Notes under the pieces: generated by a model
The model's database searches: none
What the model was told of the DNA's origin: nothing
The model's input: only the letters and a program-made list of their open reading frames with translations
Origin: Treponema sp. UBA937
GTDB taxonomy: Bacteria > Spirochaetota > Spirochaetia > Treponematales > Breznakiellaceae
Direction of reading: 5' to 3'
NCBI GenBank assembly: GCA_002293455.1
Contig: DBDH01000114.1
Span: 40,732-104,731, forward strand
Length of the DNA: 64,000 bases
In this document: positions 8,177-18,008 of the stretch, in pieces
How positions within the stretch are numbered: the stretch's first letter is position 1
Layout of the letters: each line of letters starts with the position of its first letter
Program-made: the position numbers and the translations under genes

Positions 8177-8246
8177 AGGAATTGATTGTATGCGAAGGGT
8201 ACATACCTTCTGCCTTATTTGGTGTAAAGTGTTTTCGGGAAGTGCT

Positions 8247-9128
8247 ATGGAATATATCCCCGCAAAAACTATTGTAACACAGGTGAAAAATCATTCATGG
8301 TTCGGCACTGATTACAACATGAATATTTACAGAGGCTGTTCTCACGGCTGTATTTACTGCGACAGCCGGAGTCTTTGTTACCGGATAGAAAATTTCGATC
8401 AGATTCGTGCTAAGCACGATGCGCTGCGCATTATTCGGGATGATCTTTTGAAGAAGCGAAAGCGGGGAGTTGTCGGTACAGGTTCAATGAGCGATCCCTA
8501 TAATCCTTTTGAGAAAGAACTGAAGCTGACGCGCAATTCGCTGGAACTGCTAAACGCGTACCGCTTTGGAGTTGCCATCGCTACGAAAAGCACATTGATC
8601 ACAAGGGACATCGACATATTAAAAGATATTCAAAAACATTCTCCCGTTTTGGCAAAGATTACGATAACCGCGGCGGATGATAATCTTGGCAAGACGATTG
8701 AACCGGGAGCTCCTTTGTCCAGCGAACGTTTTAACGCAGTCAAGACATTATCGCTAAATGGGATATATGCCGGAATCCTCATGATGCCGATTTTGCCTTT
8801 CATTGAAGATACAGAAGAAAATATTTTGAATATTGTCCGGCTTGCAAAGGAAAACGAAGCGCGTTTTATTTATCCTTCTATCGGTATGACTTTGCGGGCC
8901 GGAAACCGTGAATATTTTTATGAGATGCTGGACCGGTCTTTTCCCGAAGTGAAAGAAAAATACATCAAACGATTTGATCAGCGTTACTCTTGTTCATCAC
9001 CTAAAGCAAAAAAACTCTTTCACCTGTTTACCGACGAATGCGATAAGTTGAATATCCGTTATAAAATGAAAGACATTATAGCAGACTACAAACGATCCTA
9101 TTGGATAAAACAACTGGATTTGTTTTAA
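8247..9128 (+). CDS. SPL-family radical SAM protein
   Basis: A 293-residue radical SAM protein with CSHGCIYC (CX3CX2C cluster motif) following the phrase NIYRGC, typical of the spore-photolyase-like / Rv2578c group. GTGSMSDPYNPFEKEL and TKSTLITRDIDIL are hallmarks of that family. Bacteria without spores carry these proteins; their substrate is mostly unknown. The start chosen is ATG at 8247, with GGGAAG just upstream; an in-frame ATG at 8190 would add 19 residues unlike the family. It stands alone, downstream of the map relic. Confidence 0.82.
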   Translation: MEYIPAKTIVTQVKNHSWFGTDYNMNIYRGCSHGCIYCDSRSLCYRIENFDQIRAKHDALRIIRDDLLKKRKRGVVGTGSMSDPYNPFEKELKLTRNSLELLNAYRFGVAIATKSTLITRDIDILKDIQKHSPVLAKITITAADDNLGKTIEPGAPLSSERFNAVKTLSLNGIYAGILMMPILPFIEDTEENILNIVRLAKENEARFIYPSIGMTLRAGNREYFYEMLDRSFPEVKEKYIKRFDQRYSCSSPKAKKLFHLFTDECDKLNIRYKMKDIIADYKRSYWIKQLDLF

Positions 9129-9184
9129 TACAGGATTATCGACAAAACAAAAACCAGTTTTGATACATTGAAAAGGGAAATCTT

Positions 9185-9258
9185 GGGCGCTGAGGGATTC
9201 GAACCCCCGACCCTCTGGGTGTAAACCAGATGCTCTGAACCAGCTGAGCTAAGCGCCC
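9185..9258 (-). tRNA. tRNA-Val (anticodon UAC)
   Basis: Read on the minus strand, the acceptor stem GGGCGCT pairs with the AGCGCCC end, the D arm is TAGCTCAGCTGGTTCAGAGC, the anticodon arm is TCTGG TTTACAC CCAGA with TAC as anticodon, and the T arm contains GGTTCGAATCC. Seventy-four bases, with no encoded CCA. It lies between a plus-strand radical SAM gene and addB. On its 3' side (9129-9184) a T-rich stretch with a short CAAAAC/GTTTTG stem may end transcription. Confidence 0.96.
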
Positions 9259-9348
9259 TCATTTACGGCTGACGAAACTATAGCATAAGCGCGGAATCAA
9301 AGTCAATACAAAAATTTAAAAAGAATATATCTTTCCGACAATCATCAC

Positions 9349-9378
9349 TTATACAAATCCGAAAAATCATAGTATAAT
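9349..9378 (+). promoter_or_regulatory. addB promoter placed for a near-leaderless transcript
   Basis: TTATAC (9349-9354), 18-base spacer, perfect TATAAT (9373-9378). The addB ATG is at 9391, so transcription would start about six bases before it. No Shine-Dalgarno sequence lies between. Confidence 0.6.
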
Positions 9379-9390
9379 GATTTTAAGTTT

Positions 9391-12273
9391 ATGAAAAAAT
9401 CGATATTACATTATATTGCCGAATCTCTTTCTCAACAGAACATAAACTTTGTGTTTCCGTCCGCGATTCCCGCGCAGTTTTGGGCGCAGGCGGCGGCGGT
9501 ATATACCGGTAAGGCAGTGGGAATCAATCGTTTTATTGCGTGGGATATTTTCAAGGCGGAAACATTATCGGAAAAGCAACAGGATTTGTATCCCGCGAAT
9601 TCCGCGCTTAGGATGATGTTCGCCGGAAATCTTTTGCGTGAAAATAAAGAAGCTCTTGCCCGGAGTGCGCCGCTTTTTCATGAGATCATAAAACCCGAAT
9701 ACGCGGATACGTATGAATCGTTTGTGTCTTCCGTTGCCGGAATGCTTTCTCATCTGGATGTATTTATCCGCCGCCTTAATGACAAGCCCGTTTCTCATAA
9801 CGCGTATTTTGATGATCTTCAAGAGATTCATGCAAAGTACAAAGATTTTCTTCTGAAAAATAATTTTTATGAAAGTTCATGGAACAGAGTTCCCTTTCAT
9901 GATTCCGGAAAAACATGGATGCTTTTTTTCCCCGAACTTGCTGATGATTGGCATGAATACGAAAATGAACTTGCCTGTGCTGCTGGAAAAAGTTCCGCAA
10001 AGATAATCATTGTGCCCTTGAGTGAAATAGCTGAATCTGTTCCCTGGTCATCTTATCAGAGAGAAACATTTCCTGACGCACAGAATATTTTGGAATCGTA
10101 TAAAAATAAACAATTGATTTTTTCTTCGTTCAAGGAAGAAATCCCCTGGCTTGTTCTAACGGTAAAAAAATTGTTGGGATGCGGAATCCTGCCGGAAGAT
10201 ATAGCGGTTTCTGTTCCGTCTCTTCCGGACATATTTGAACAGATTGCGCTTGAATGTAAAATACAGGATGTGCCTGTGAGCATTCGGCAGGGGAAGCCAC
10301 TTTCAAATCATACCGGCGGAAGAATTTTTACGGCACTGCGGAACTGTCCTTCTTCCCGCTGGTCTTTCGCGTCATTAAAAAATCTCCTGCTTGATAAATC
10401 TCTCCCGTGGAAAGAGAAAAATAATATTGATGAGCTTATGGACTTTGGTCTTCGGTATCGCTGCGTGATGGGGTATCAGGACCGCGGAAAGGAAATTGAT
10501 GTCTGGGAAAAAAGTTTTAACCGGGCATGGCCGCCGGATGCGGAAAAACGAATCTCTATCGATACAATCAAAAAATTTTACAGCAAGTTGAAAAAAGATA
10601 TTATCAGCATAACCGAAGCGAAAAGTTTTTCGGAAATAAAAACCCGATGGCATGTATTTGAAGACGCGTATTTATGTAAAGAAGAAATTCATGAAGATGT
10701 GAATAAAGTGATGGCAAGAATTATCCGCGCTTTGGATGAACTTATCGATGTGGAAGAAAAAATTGGCACCATCAAGATTGAAAAACCGTACGCTGTTTTT
10801 CTCAATTATATCTGTGATATAGAATATGTATTTCAAAAGGATAACGGCGGCGTTCCGGTTTATAATTACCGCGCGGCGGCGGGAATAAATCCGCTGGTAC
10901 ATTTTTTTATTAATATGAACCAGGACGACGCAACGGCAAAAGGAAGCAGTGTTTCTTTTTTGCGGGAAGACCGGCAGAGAATGCTTGGCTTCTCCGATCA
11001 TGATTTGTCTTCCGATTTTATTTTTGCGTATAAACTTTCAGGATTGTTTCCTGTTTTCTCTGTATCAAAACAAACTCAAAATGGTCCGGCAGTTTCGCAC
11101 AGAATGCTTAGTGAACATTTACATGAAGAATTGCAAATGGATAATCCTGTGCGAGACAATCCTTATCTTGTGGAATTAAAAATCGCGCAGGGAATTTTTT
11201 CAAATATGAATTGCAATGGAAATCAATCTACATTGTTTGAAGAAAATTCCGGACCATCTGAAATACAGCGGCTTTCTTATTCGCGCTATCAAACTTTTTC
11301 ACTGGAACCTTTTCAGGAAGATATTCGGAATAATCCTTTTGGGAATTCCGAAATAGCGGAATTGCTTAAAGAAAGGCTCAGTAAAAAAAATGATGATGTG
11401 CGGATTTCTCCTTCGGACATTAATGCGTTTATAACATGTCCTTTCCGCTGGATGCTTCAAAGCGGACTCAAGATTCGGGAAAAGCAAACAGAAATAGAAA
11501 CCATTGATCAGCGCGATTTGGGAATTTTGTATCACCGAATTTTGGAACGATTTTTTTTAAGAATCAAAGAAGAAGAAAACCGGTTTAGAGCGGAGCATCT
11601 TTCTTTATATAAGAAATATATTGAGGAAGAAACTGATATTGCTTTGCGTGAGGCCCGTAATAGAGAAGGAGCATTTCAAGAACCGGTTTTTGAAATGCTT
11701 CGAGAGCGCATCAATGCCGCTTTAATGCAATATTTAGAATTGGATGCGGAAAATCTTAACGGCTGCATCATCATTGGATCAGAACAGCCGCTGCGCAGAA
11801 AGTTTTACGGTATTGAAACAGCGCTTTCGGGTATCAGTGATTTGGCTGCGGAAGATGAAAACGGAAATACTATTCTTACGGATTATAAAACAGGAGTGAT
11901 GCCTCTCGTGTCAGAACTTCTCGCGGAAGATGATGAAACCTTTCCCCGAGATATGCAGATGGCCGCATACATCAGCATGATTGAAGATTCGGGAAAAACA
12001 ATCGTCAAGACTGCCCGCTTTTATTCTTTGGATAACCGGAAATTTCAACAAGTCGTTTCTGAAAATCCGCCAAAAAAAAGCAGCGCAAAACTTCCGGTAG
12101 AAAGATCATCGTATCAAAAAGAAGTAGAGGATGTAGAAATTATTTTTAGAGAGATGATTGATTGCATGAATGCCGGAAAGTTTTTTGTTCCGCCGCCCAA
12201 GGAACGATACGTTTGCAATGAATGCAAAGTTTCATCAGTTTGCAGAATTCCTTTTTCGGGAGGCGGACTATGA
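9391..12273 (+). CDS. addB: AddB/RexB-like helicase-nuclease subunit
   Basis: A 960-residue protein matching the AddB family. The C-terminal quarter is a RecB-type nuclease: CPFRWML (about residue 679) gives the first iron-sulfur cysteine, LTDYKTG the catalytic D-x-K segment, and CNECKVSSVC near the end the other three cysteines (CX2CX5C). The N-terminal part is the inactivated helicase-like scaffold, without a clear Walker A site. With AddA it resects double-strand breaks for RecA. ATG lacks a ribosome site (see promoter). It overlaps addA by ATGA. Confidence 0.85.
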   Translation: MKKSILHYIAESLSQQNINFVFPSAIPAQFWAQAAAVYTGKAVGINRFIAWDIFKAETLSEKQQDLYPANSALRMMFAGNLLRENKEALARSAPLFHEIIKPEYADTYESFVSSVAGMLSHLDVFIRRLNDKPVSHNAYFDDLQEIHAKYKDFLLKNNFYESSWNRVPFHDSGKTWMLFFPELADDWHEYENELACAAGKSSAKIIIVPLSEIAESVPWSSYQRETFPDAQNILESYKNKQLIFSSFKEEIPWLVLTVKKLLGCGILPEDIAVSVPSLPDIFEQIALECKIQDVPVSIRQGKPLSNHTGGRIFTALRNCPSSRWSFASLKNLLLDKSLPWKEKNNIDELMDFGLRYRCVMGYQDRGKEIDVWEKSFNRAWPPDAEKRISIDTIKKFYSKLKKDIISITEAKSFSEIKTRWHVFEDAYLCKEEIHEDVNKVMARIIRALDELIDVEEKIGTIKIEKPYAVFLNYICDIEYVFQKDNGGVPVYNYRAAAGINPLVHFFINMNQDDATAKGSSVSFLREDRQRMLGFSDHDLSSDFIFAYKLSGLFPVFSVSKQTQNGPAVSHRMLSEHLHEELQMDNPVRDNPYLVELKIAQGIFSNMNCNGNQSTLFEENSGPSEIQRLSYSRYQTFSLEPFQEDIRNNPFGNSEIAELLKERLSKKNDDVRISPSDINAFITCPFRWMLQSGLKIREKQTEIETIDQRDLGILYHRILERFFLRIKEEENRFRAEHLSLYKKYIEEETDIALREARNREGAFQEPVFEMLRERINAALMQYLELDAENLNGCIIIGSEQPLRRKFYGIETALSGISDLAAEDENGNTILTDYKTGVMPLVSELLAEDDETFPRDMQMAAYISMIEDSGKTIVKTARFYSLDNRKFQQVVSENPPKKSSAKLPVERSSYQKEVEDVEIIFREMIDCMNAGKFFVPPPKERYVCNECKVSSVCRIPFSGGGL

Positions 12274-15200
12274 TCGGCGGACAATCATCTGACATTAAAA
12301 AACTTGACCAAGATCAAATTGCTGTAAGGGACGCGGACACTAATGTTGTTGTAACGGCCGGAGCCGGTTCGGGAAAAACAACGGTTCTCGCGGAACGTTA
12401 TGTCAGACTTATTTGCGAGCGCGGCATTTCTGTTGATTCAATATTAACGCTTACGTTTACCCGGAAGGCCGCCGCAGAAATGTACAGCAGGATTTATCAG
12501 CGCCTTGCGGAATCGAATCATAAGAACGCCGCGGAACAGCTGGAACGGTTTGATCAAGCGAGAATCTCTACGTTAGATTCATTTTGTACATTGATATGCA
12601 GAGGCGCGTCGTATCAATACGGCATTGCCGGTAATTTCAGAATGGATGAAGCGGAACTTGCGAAGATTGCGGAAGACACAGCAATTGATATTATTATGAA
12701 ATATCGTGATGAAAGCGTCATTCACAATTTAGTTTCTTCGAGAACTTTTGATGATGCCGCCAAGAATATTTTCGCGGATATTGGAATAAACTTTATAAAC
12801 ATCGTTGACAATAATGATTTTGAAAAACTCGCGGATAAACAAATCGTTTTTCTGGAATCGGAAATTAATGCTTTATGGAAATCCATTGAAGAACTCTGCA
12901 ATGAAATTCTAACGATAGATGACCGGACAAATAACGCGACATTGGAAAAAGCAAAAGCCGCGGTAAAAAAGTTTCCGGAATTTCAAAAAGCAAATGATGA
13001 CATTTTGAAAACACTCAACGACGCGGCAGGATTTTTAAGAAGCGGAAATTCTTTTTCGACTCCAAGATCAAATGTTACGAATGCGGCGCTTGTTGAATTG
13101 AGAGAACACACGGTGCCGTTGAAAACACAGGCGGAGAAACTGGAAAAAGTTTTGGAGACATATTCCTTTAAAGAAGATATTATCCGGATGGGAAAAATCT
13201 TTAATGAATACGCAAAACATTTCCAGGACGCAAAACGTAAAAAAGGCATTCTTTCTTTTACCGACACAGCAAAACTTGCGGTCGCGATTCTTCGTGATGA
13301 TCACGCGCTCCGTAATTATTACAAGCGGCAATTCAAAGCAATCATGATAGATGAGTTTCAGGATAACAACTTTTTGCAAAAAGAACTTCTCTATTTATTG
13401 GCGGAGCGTGAAGATGTATGCAGGCAGGGAATTCCCAACGCGGAAGATTTAGCGATAGATAAACTTTTTTTTGTAGGCGATGAAAAACAATCGATCTATC
13501 GTTTCAGAGGAGCCGATGTTTCGGTATTCCGCGGTTTGTCTGTAGAACTTGAAAAATCAGCCGGCTATGAATTACGAAAAAATCCTGTAAGCATGATGCT
13601 GCAAACAAATTACCGGTCTCATCCGGCATTGGTTCAGTTTTTCAATATATTCTTTTCGGAAGTTTTTGGTCACACCGAAAAATTGTACGAAGCGGAATAC
13701 AAAACGATGATTGCGGGTCAATCTGAAAAAGCGGAAGACAAACCGAGGATAGAAATCTATCTTCAAGAATTATCATCGTTCAGTAAAACTGATGAGAGCG
13801 ATAATAATACGGAAGATGAAAAAGTTGACGCGGCTTCTTCTGAAGCGGTTCATGTCGCGGCAAGAATTATCAAAGGTGTTACAGCCGGAGAATTTTCTTT
13901 CAATGATGTGGCGGTTCTTTTCAGGTCAACCACTCATCAAAATAGTTATGAACGATGCTTTCGGAACTGCGGCATTCCTTTCAGCGCGGCTGATCCGCGC
14001 GGTGTTTTTGCGGAAGCGGTAGTAAATGATTTTTACGCGATTCTCAGGCTTGCTTTGTTTCACCAGGATACAAACGCTTATGCCGCGGTTCTCCGTTCGC
14101 CGTTTGCGAGAATAGGTGACTCAACATTTGTCCGCATTATGCTGGAATCTCCGGAAGAACCTTTTCCGGAAAATCCTCCTCTGCATTGGTTCCAAAGCGA
14201 CATTGACAAAGCCCGTTATATTCAAGGACAATCAATTTTTTATCAGCTTAAAGAAAAAATTGATGTAGAAGAAATTTCCGAGGTTCTTGCTTTTTTATGG
14301 TATGAAACTCCCTATCGGACTGATCTTCTTAACAATCCTGATACGCTGCCGCTCCTGGAACATTTCGATTATCTGTATAATTTTGCTCTTGATGCCGGCC
14401 GCCGGAAATTGAACATGGCTGCTTTTCTTGATGAACTTGCTCCGCTTATGGGAACCTACAGCAAAGTTGAAAACAACGGTTTAGAAACAGGAAAGAACGG
14501 CGTTACATTAATGACGGTTCATAAAAGCAAAGGACTGGAATTCAAAGTTGTTATAATTGCCGGCGCAGGTTCAGCAGGCAAAGCAAAAACCGGAGCATAT
14601 TTTATTACCGAAGAGTTTGGCCCGGTTATCAACATGAAATCAATGTATACAAATCGTGATAAGTCCGCGTTAAATTATATTTATGAAATCGGCAAAGAAG
14701 AAGACCGGCTCAAGTCCGAAGCGGAATTGAAAAGGCTTTTGTATGTAGCGGCAACAAGAGCGGAAGAACGCTTGCTGATTTTTGGAAGCAGAAAAATCAG
14801 CAAAGAGTTAATGGAAGAACTTGATGATTTGGAAGACCGTGAACGATTGAATGCACTTCTTCGTATTCCTCGTGAAAGCGGCAGCAGAAAATCCGAATGC
14901 AAAGATTCATTTATGGATTTATTATACATCGCGGTGAATCAAATGAATCTGAAAAATATAATCCCGAACTGGAAAGCTGAAAGCATTCCGCTTCTTAGTA
15001 TGAACGAAGAAAAAATTAGGATGTCTGAATTAAGATCTGTCGTAAAAAAGATGCATTCAAATGAGGTATCTCATCATAACATGATGCGGGATTTTTATAA
15101 CTTGCCTTCAAAAAAATACACGGTCCCTGTAAAGCGTATCATTCATCCAAGTGCCTTGGAAGTTTTTCATTTTTCCGGCACATGGGAAAATCCACTTCCA

Positions 15201-15803
15201 TCTTTTACCTGTGATCAATTTCTTGTAAATGAAAACCTTAAAAAAAGTTTCGGTACTCTCTGTCATTTTGTTATTGAAAAATTTTTCACAAATGAAAATC
15301 CGGAAAAAATTCCTGATGATGTGATGGATGTTTTCAGAAAAGAACATCTTAAACCGGGGGAAATAAAAAGCATTGTATCAGCCGCGGTTGAACGGGGAAA
15401 AACATTTCTTGCTTCCGATCTTGGGAAAAAAGCCATCTCCGCAAACCGGCGTGAGACGGAGTATCCTTTTTATATTCCTTTTAACCGCGAAGGGCACAAA
15501 CCTATCATGATTAAAGGCACAATCGATTTACTGTTTGAATCCGGTAACGAATGCATCATCATCGATTTTAAGACGGATCAATATATAAAACCGGAAATCC
15601 ATCAAGTTCAGATGGATACTTACCGGTTTGCGTCCAAAGCGTTTTCCAGCCTTCCTGCAAAAACTATGCTGGTATATCTAAGATCAATGGAAGTTGTTTC
15701 AATCGCTCAGGTTCTGACAGAAGACAATCTTTTCGACGCGATGGAAGAAAGAATTAAAACTTGGGAAACAGAATATCACAGTATAGAAGGAATAAATGCA
15801 TGA
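12270..15803 (+). CDS. addA: AddA helicase-nuclease subunit
   Basis: A 1177-residue UvrD-type helicase with a C-terminal RecB-family nuclease. Walker A is AGAGSGKTT near residue 33, the Walker B region is IDEFQDNN, motif III/IV includes FVGDEKQSIYRFRGAD, motif V/VI region LMTVHKSKGLEFKVV, and the nuclease motif is IIDFKTDQ near the end. It unwinds DNA 3' to 5' and cuts, working with AddB in recombinational repair. The start is ATG at 12270 after GGGAGGCGGA, overlapping the addB stop; an upstream ATG at 12222 lies deep inside addB and is rejected. Its stop overlaps the patatin start. Confidence 0.92.
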   Translation: MIGGQSSDIKKLDQDQIAVRDADTNVVVTAGAGSGKTTVLAERYVRLICERGISVDSILTLTFTRKAAAEMYSRIYQRLAESNHKNAAEQLERFDQARISTLDSFCTLICRGASYQYGIAGNFRMDEAELAKIAEDTAIDIIMKYRDESVIHNLVSSRTFDDAAKNIFADIGINFINIVDNNDFEKLADKQIVFLESEINALWKSIEELCNEILTIDDRTNNATLEKAKAAVKKFPEFQKANDDILKTLNDAAGFLRSGNSFSTPRSNVTNAALVELREHTVPLKTQAEKLEKVLETYSFKEDIIRMGKIFNEYAKHFQDAKRKKGILSFTDTAKLAVAILRDDHALRNYYKRQFKAIMIDEFQDNNFLQKELLYLLAEREDVCRQGIPNAEDLAIDKLFFVGDEKQSIYRFRGADVSVFRGLSVELEKSAGYELRKNPVSMMLQTNYRSHPALVQFFNIFFSEVFGHTEKLYEAEYKTMIAGQSEKAEDKPRIEIYLQELSSFSKTDESDNNTEDEKVDAASSEAVHVAARIIKGVTAGEFSFNDVAVLFRSTTHQNSYERCFRNCGIPFSAADPRGVFAEAVVNDFYAILRLALFHQDTNAYAAVLRSPFARIGDSTFVRIMLESPEEPFPENPPLHWFQSDIDKARYIQGQSIFYQLKEKIDVEEISEVLAFLWYETPYRTDLLNNPDTLPLLEHFDYLYNFALDAGRRKLNMAAFLDELAPLMGTYSKVENNGLETGKNGVTLMTVHKSKGLEFKVVIIAGAGSAGKAKTGAYFITEEFGPVINMKSMYTNRDKSALNYIYEIGKEEDRLKSEAELKRLLYVAATRAEERLLIFGSRKISKELMEELDDLEDRERLNALLRIPRESGSRKSECKDSFMDLLYIAVNQMNLKNIIPNWKAESIPLLSMNEEKIRMSELRSVVKKMHSNEVSHHNMMRDFYNLPSKKYTVPVKRIIHPSALEVFHFSGTWENPLPSFTCDQFLVNENLKKSFGTLCHFVIEKFFTNENPEKIPDDVMDVFRKEHLKPGEIKSIVSAAVERGKTFLASDLGKKAISANRRETEYPFYIPFNREGHKPIMIKGTIDLLFESGNECIIIDFKTDQYIKPEIHQVQMDTYRFASKAFSSLPAKTMLVYLRSMEVVSIAQVLTEDNLFDAMEERIKTWETEYHSIEGINA

Positions 15804-16636
15804 TGAATTGCGGATTAGTTCTTGAAGGCGGAGGATTGAGAGGATATTACACCGCGGGTGTTTTGGATTCATTTCTTGACGCGGGAATTGAATTCCCATA
15901 TATCATCGGTGTTTCCGCGGGTGTTGGGGTAGGATGTTCATATGTGTCAAAGCAGAAAGGGCGCAACTGGAAGATACTTACTCAATACCGGCCGGATCCC
16001 CGTTATCTTTCTTTCCTCAGTTATGTCAAAACTGGAAATTATTTTGGTCTCGATTTTATCTACGAAGATATTCCGCGCAGACTCATTCCTTTTGATTTTG
16101 AAACTTTTAATCAATCTGAAAGCCGTTTTATTTCGGTCTGTACGGACTGTGAAACCGGCAAAGCAATGTATTACGATAAAGATGAAGATATTCTTACCGT
16201 GATGAAGGCGAGTTCCGCCATCCCGTTTATTTCAAAAATGATTTTATACAAAGATAAAAAACTTCTTGACGGCGCGATTGTTGACGCTGTTCCTTTGGCA
16301 AAAGCGTTGTCAGATGGCTACAAAAAAAATGTTGTCATCCTTACTAAACCGGCAGGTTTCCGTAAGAAGGAAGAAATCCAGCCGCCTGTTACGTTTTTTT
16401 ATCGAAAGTATCCGAAGCTCATTGAAGCGCTTAAGAACCGAGTCGCATTGTACAACAACGCAATGGATTTTGTTGAAAGCGAAGAGAGAGCCGGCAATGT
16501 TTTTATCATCAGGCCTTCAAAAAATCTTGGCGTTACCCGGATGGAAAAGAGCATGGATACATTAAAAGCCTCTTATCGGCTTGGCATAGACGATGGAAAA
16601 GCTGCGGCAGAAAAAATACGTTTGCTTTTTACTTAA
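15800..16636 (+). CDS. Patatin-like phospholipase
   Basis: A 278-residue patatin/RssA-YjjU-like acyl hydrolase. The oxyanion loop is LEGGGLRGYYTAG (near residue 6), the nucleophile Ser sits in GVSAG, and the catalytic aspartate in LLDGAIVD. The family cleaves fatty acyl chains from lipids in the cytoplasm or inner membrane. ATG at 15800 overlaps the addA stop, with GAAGGA upstream. Coupling to the addAB genes is unexpected, since no known pathway joins DNA end processing to lipid hydrolysis. The protein seems complete. Confidence 0.88.
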   Translation: MMNCGLVLEGGGLRGYYTAGVLDSFLDAGIEFPYIIGVSAGVGVGCSYVSKQKGRNWKILTQYRPDPRYLSFLSYVKTGNYFGLDFIYEDIPRRLIPFDFETFNQSESRFISVCTDCETGKAMYYDKDEDILTVMKASSAIPFISKMILYKDKKLLDGAIVDAVPLAKALSDGYKKNVVILTKPAGFRKKEEIQPPVTFFYRKYPKLIEALKNRVALYNNAMDFVESEERAGNVFIIRPSKNLGVTRMEKSMDTLKASYRLGIDDGKAAAEKIRLLFT

Positions 16637-16666
16637 TTCTCCGCAGCCCGCTTCGTGGTTTGAAAA

Positions 16667-17200
16667 TTATCCCTTAAATTCTTTCTGCCAGCCGTTTTCA
16701 AAAACAATGTCGTGTAAATTTAACCGTGATTTTTCAACGGCAGGTTTTTTCTGTTCCGAAGGATAACCAAGTGCCAAAAGCGCGGCTACCGGATATCCTT
16801 CAGGAATATCCAGCGCTTCCCTGACAACCTTTGGATCAAAAGATCCTACCCAGCAGGTTCCGAGTCCCATCGCGGTTGCCGCCAAAGTTAAATGATCTAT
16901 GGCAATCGCCACATCCACCGTGTAGGCCAATTCCCCGCTCATCATAATCCTGCGATCCGTTTCCGCACAGGCGGCAATAATGACCGGACATTCTTTTAAA
17001 AATGGCTGCCCGCCGGCTTGTGCGACCTTTTCCCTCAATTCAGGATCGGTGATGATGACAAACCGCCATTCCTGGGCGTTTCTTGCGGAAGGCGCCAAAC
17101 GGACGGCTGAAAAAATCGAAGCAAGTTTTTCTGGCTCGACCTTTTTGTCCAAATAAGACCGGACGCTGTACCGGTTTGCGATGGTATCAAATATATTCAT
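16667..17200 (-). CDS. Nitroreductase family protein
   Basis: A 177-residue FMN-dependent nitroreductase-fold protein: NRYSVRSYLDKKVEPEKL near the start binds FMN phosphate, SARNAQEWRF carries the second FMN contact, and GLGTCWVGSF is typical of the small single-domain group. The physiological substrate is unknown; relatives reduce nitro compounds, quinones or flavins with NAD(P)H. ATG at 17200 gives the family start; a longer frame to 17317 would overlap the PHP gene. No clear ribosome site is seen. It lies 85 bases after the PHP gene and may be the last gene of that operon. Confidence 0.85.
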   Translation of the reverse strand: MNIFDTIANRYSVRSYLDKKVEPEKLASIFSAVRLAPSARNAQEWRFVIITDPELREKVAQAGGQPFLKECPVIIAACAETDRRIMMSGELAYTVDVAIAIDHLTLAATAMGLGTCWVGSFDPKVVREALDIPEGYPVAALLALGYPSEQKKPAVEKSRLNLHDIVFENGWQKEFKG

Positions 17201-17285
17201 AAGATAATGATAAAATCTAAATCTCATATCCGCAAGGGGTGACGCGACAATGTCTGATAAATGCCCGAGTTTCCGAAGAAGTCTC

Positions 17286-18008
17286 TTATCTCGGACGAAG
17301 CGATAAAGCCTTTTCAAGAACAGCCATATCCGCGTCTTTGTTATCGGGGCACAGTTCTTCCTTCGTTACATTGAGTTCAAAGGGACGGCGGGCAGCGTGT
17401 TCGGGGTAGTGAGCATCGGATGACGTGATAAGGGGATAGTTCAGCGTATCAAGACTGCTGGGAATCCGGATCACTTCAAGGGCGGCCCAGGGGCCGGGCA
17501 CAACAACTCCAAGCTGGCTCGTCATGGAGAAAGCGGAGCGGTCAACATGAGCGGGAATCACGATGCCGCCGCGCTGTTTTACGATGGGGCCTATTTCATC
17601 CAGGCTGATATCAAGAGCGCTGACCAAATAATATTCCACTTCACCTTCGATATTATCATCCTCATCAACATACACCTGGTCTCCGGTCCGGATAGGATCA
17701 TTTGGAAAAGGCGGAAGATGTTCGTAAACGTAATCACTAAACGAAAGAGCTGTATCAAGATTTCCAAAAAGGCAGAGAACGTGGATTTCTTCCGAGGTTG
17801 CGGCTTCCATCCCAAAGATGGGAATAATGTTATATTGATGGCACACTTTGGCAAAGGCGGGACAATTAAGCGATGAATTATGATCCGTGAGCGCGAGAAC
17901 TTCCACGCCCTTGCGGGACGCTAACTCCACAAGCGTCCGCGGAGACATATCCAAAGAGCCGCACGGCGAAAGACAAGAATGATTGTGAAAGTCCGCAAGC
18001 AGAGCCAT
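17286..18008 (-). CDS. PHP-domain phosphoesterase-like protein
   Basis: A 240-residue PHP domain protein. The metal-binding signature begins with DFHNHSCLSPCG and continues with LTDHNSSLN; a later VIPAHVDR and ITSSDAHYPEH provide further metal ligands. PHP proteins hydrolyse phosphate esters using two or three metals. Substrate unknown. AGGAAT precedes ATG, and the start overlaps the end of the DRTGG gene by one base. Similar PHP genes accompany DRTGG and CBS-ATPase genes in clostridia and Thermotogae, often near hydrogenase genes, but no hydrogenase genes are in this window. Confidence 0.86.
   Translation of the reverse strand: MALLADFHNHSCLSPCGSLDMSPRTLVELASRKGVEVLALTDHNSSLNCPAFAKVCHQYNIIPIFGMEAATSEEIHVLCLFGNLDTALSFSDYVYEHLPPFPNDPIRTGDQVYVDEDDNIEGEVEYYLVSALDISLDEIGPIVKQRGGIVIPAHVDRSAFSMTSQLGVVVPGPWAALEVIRIPSSLDTLNYPLITSSDAHYPEHAARRPFELNVTKEELCPDNKDADMAVLEKALSLRPR

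Noticed and set aside
12222..12269. Longer addA start inside addB
   Set aside because: ATG at 12270 has a strong ribosome site and an ATGA overlap with addB; the extension is addB sequence in another frame.
17201..17317. Longer N-terminus of the nitroreductase
   Set aside because: It would overlap the PHP gene and add residues not typical of the family, which begins at the NIFDTIANRYSVRSY segment.
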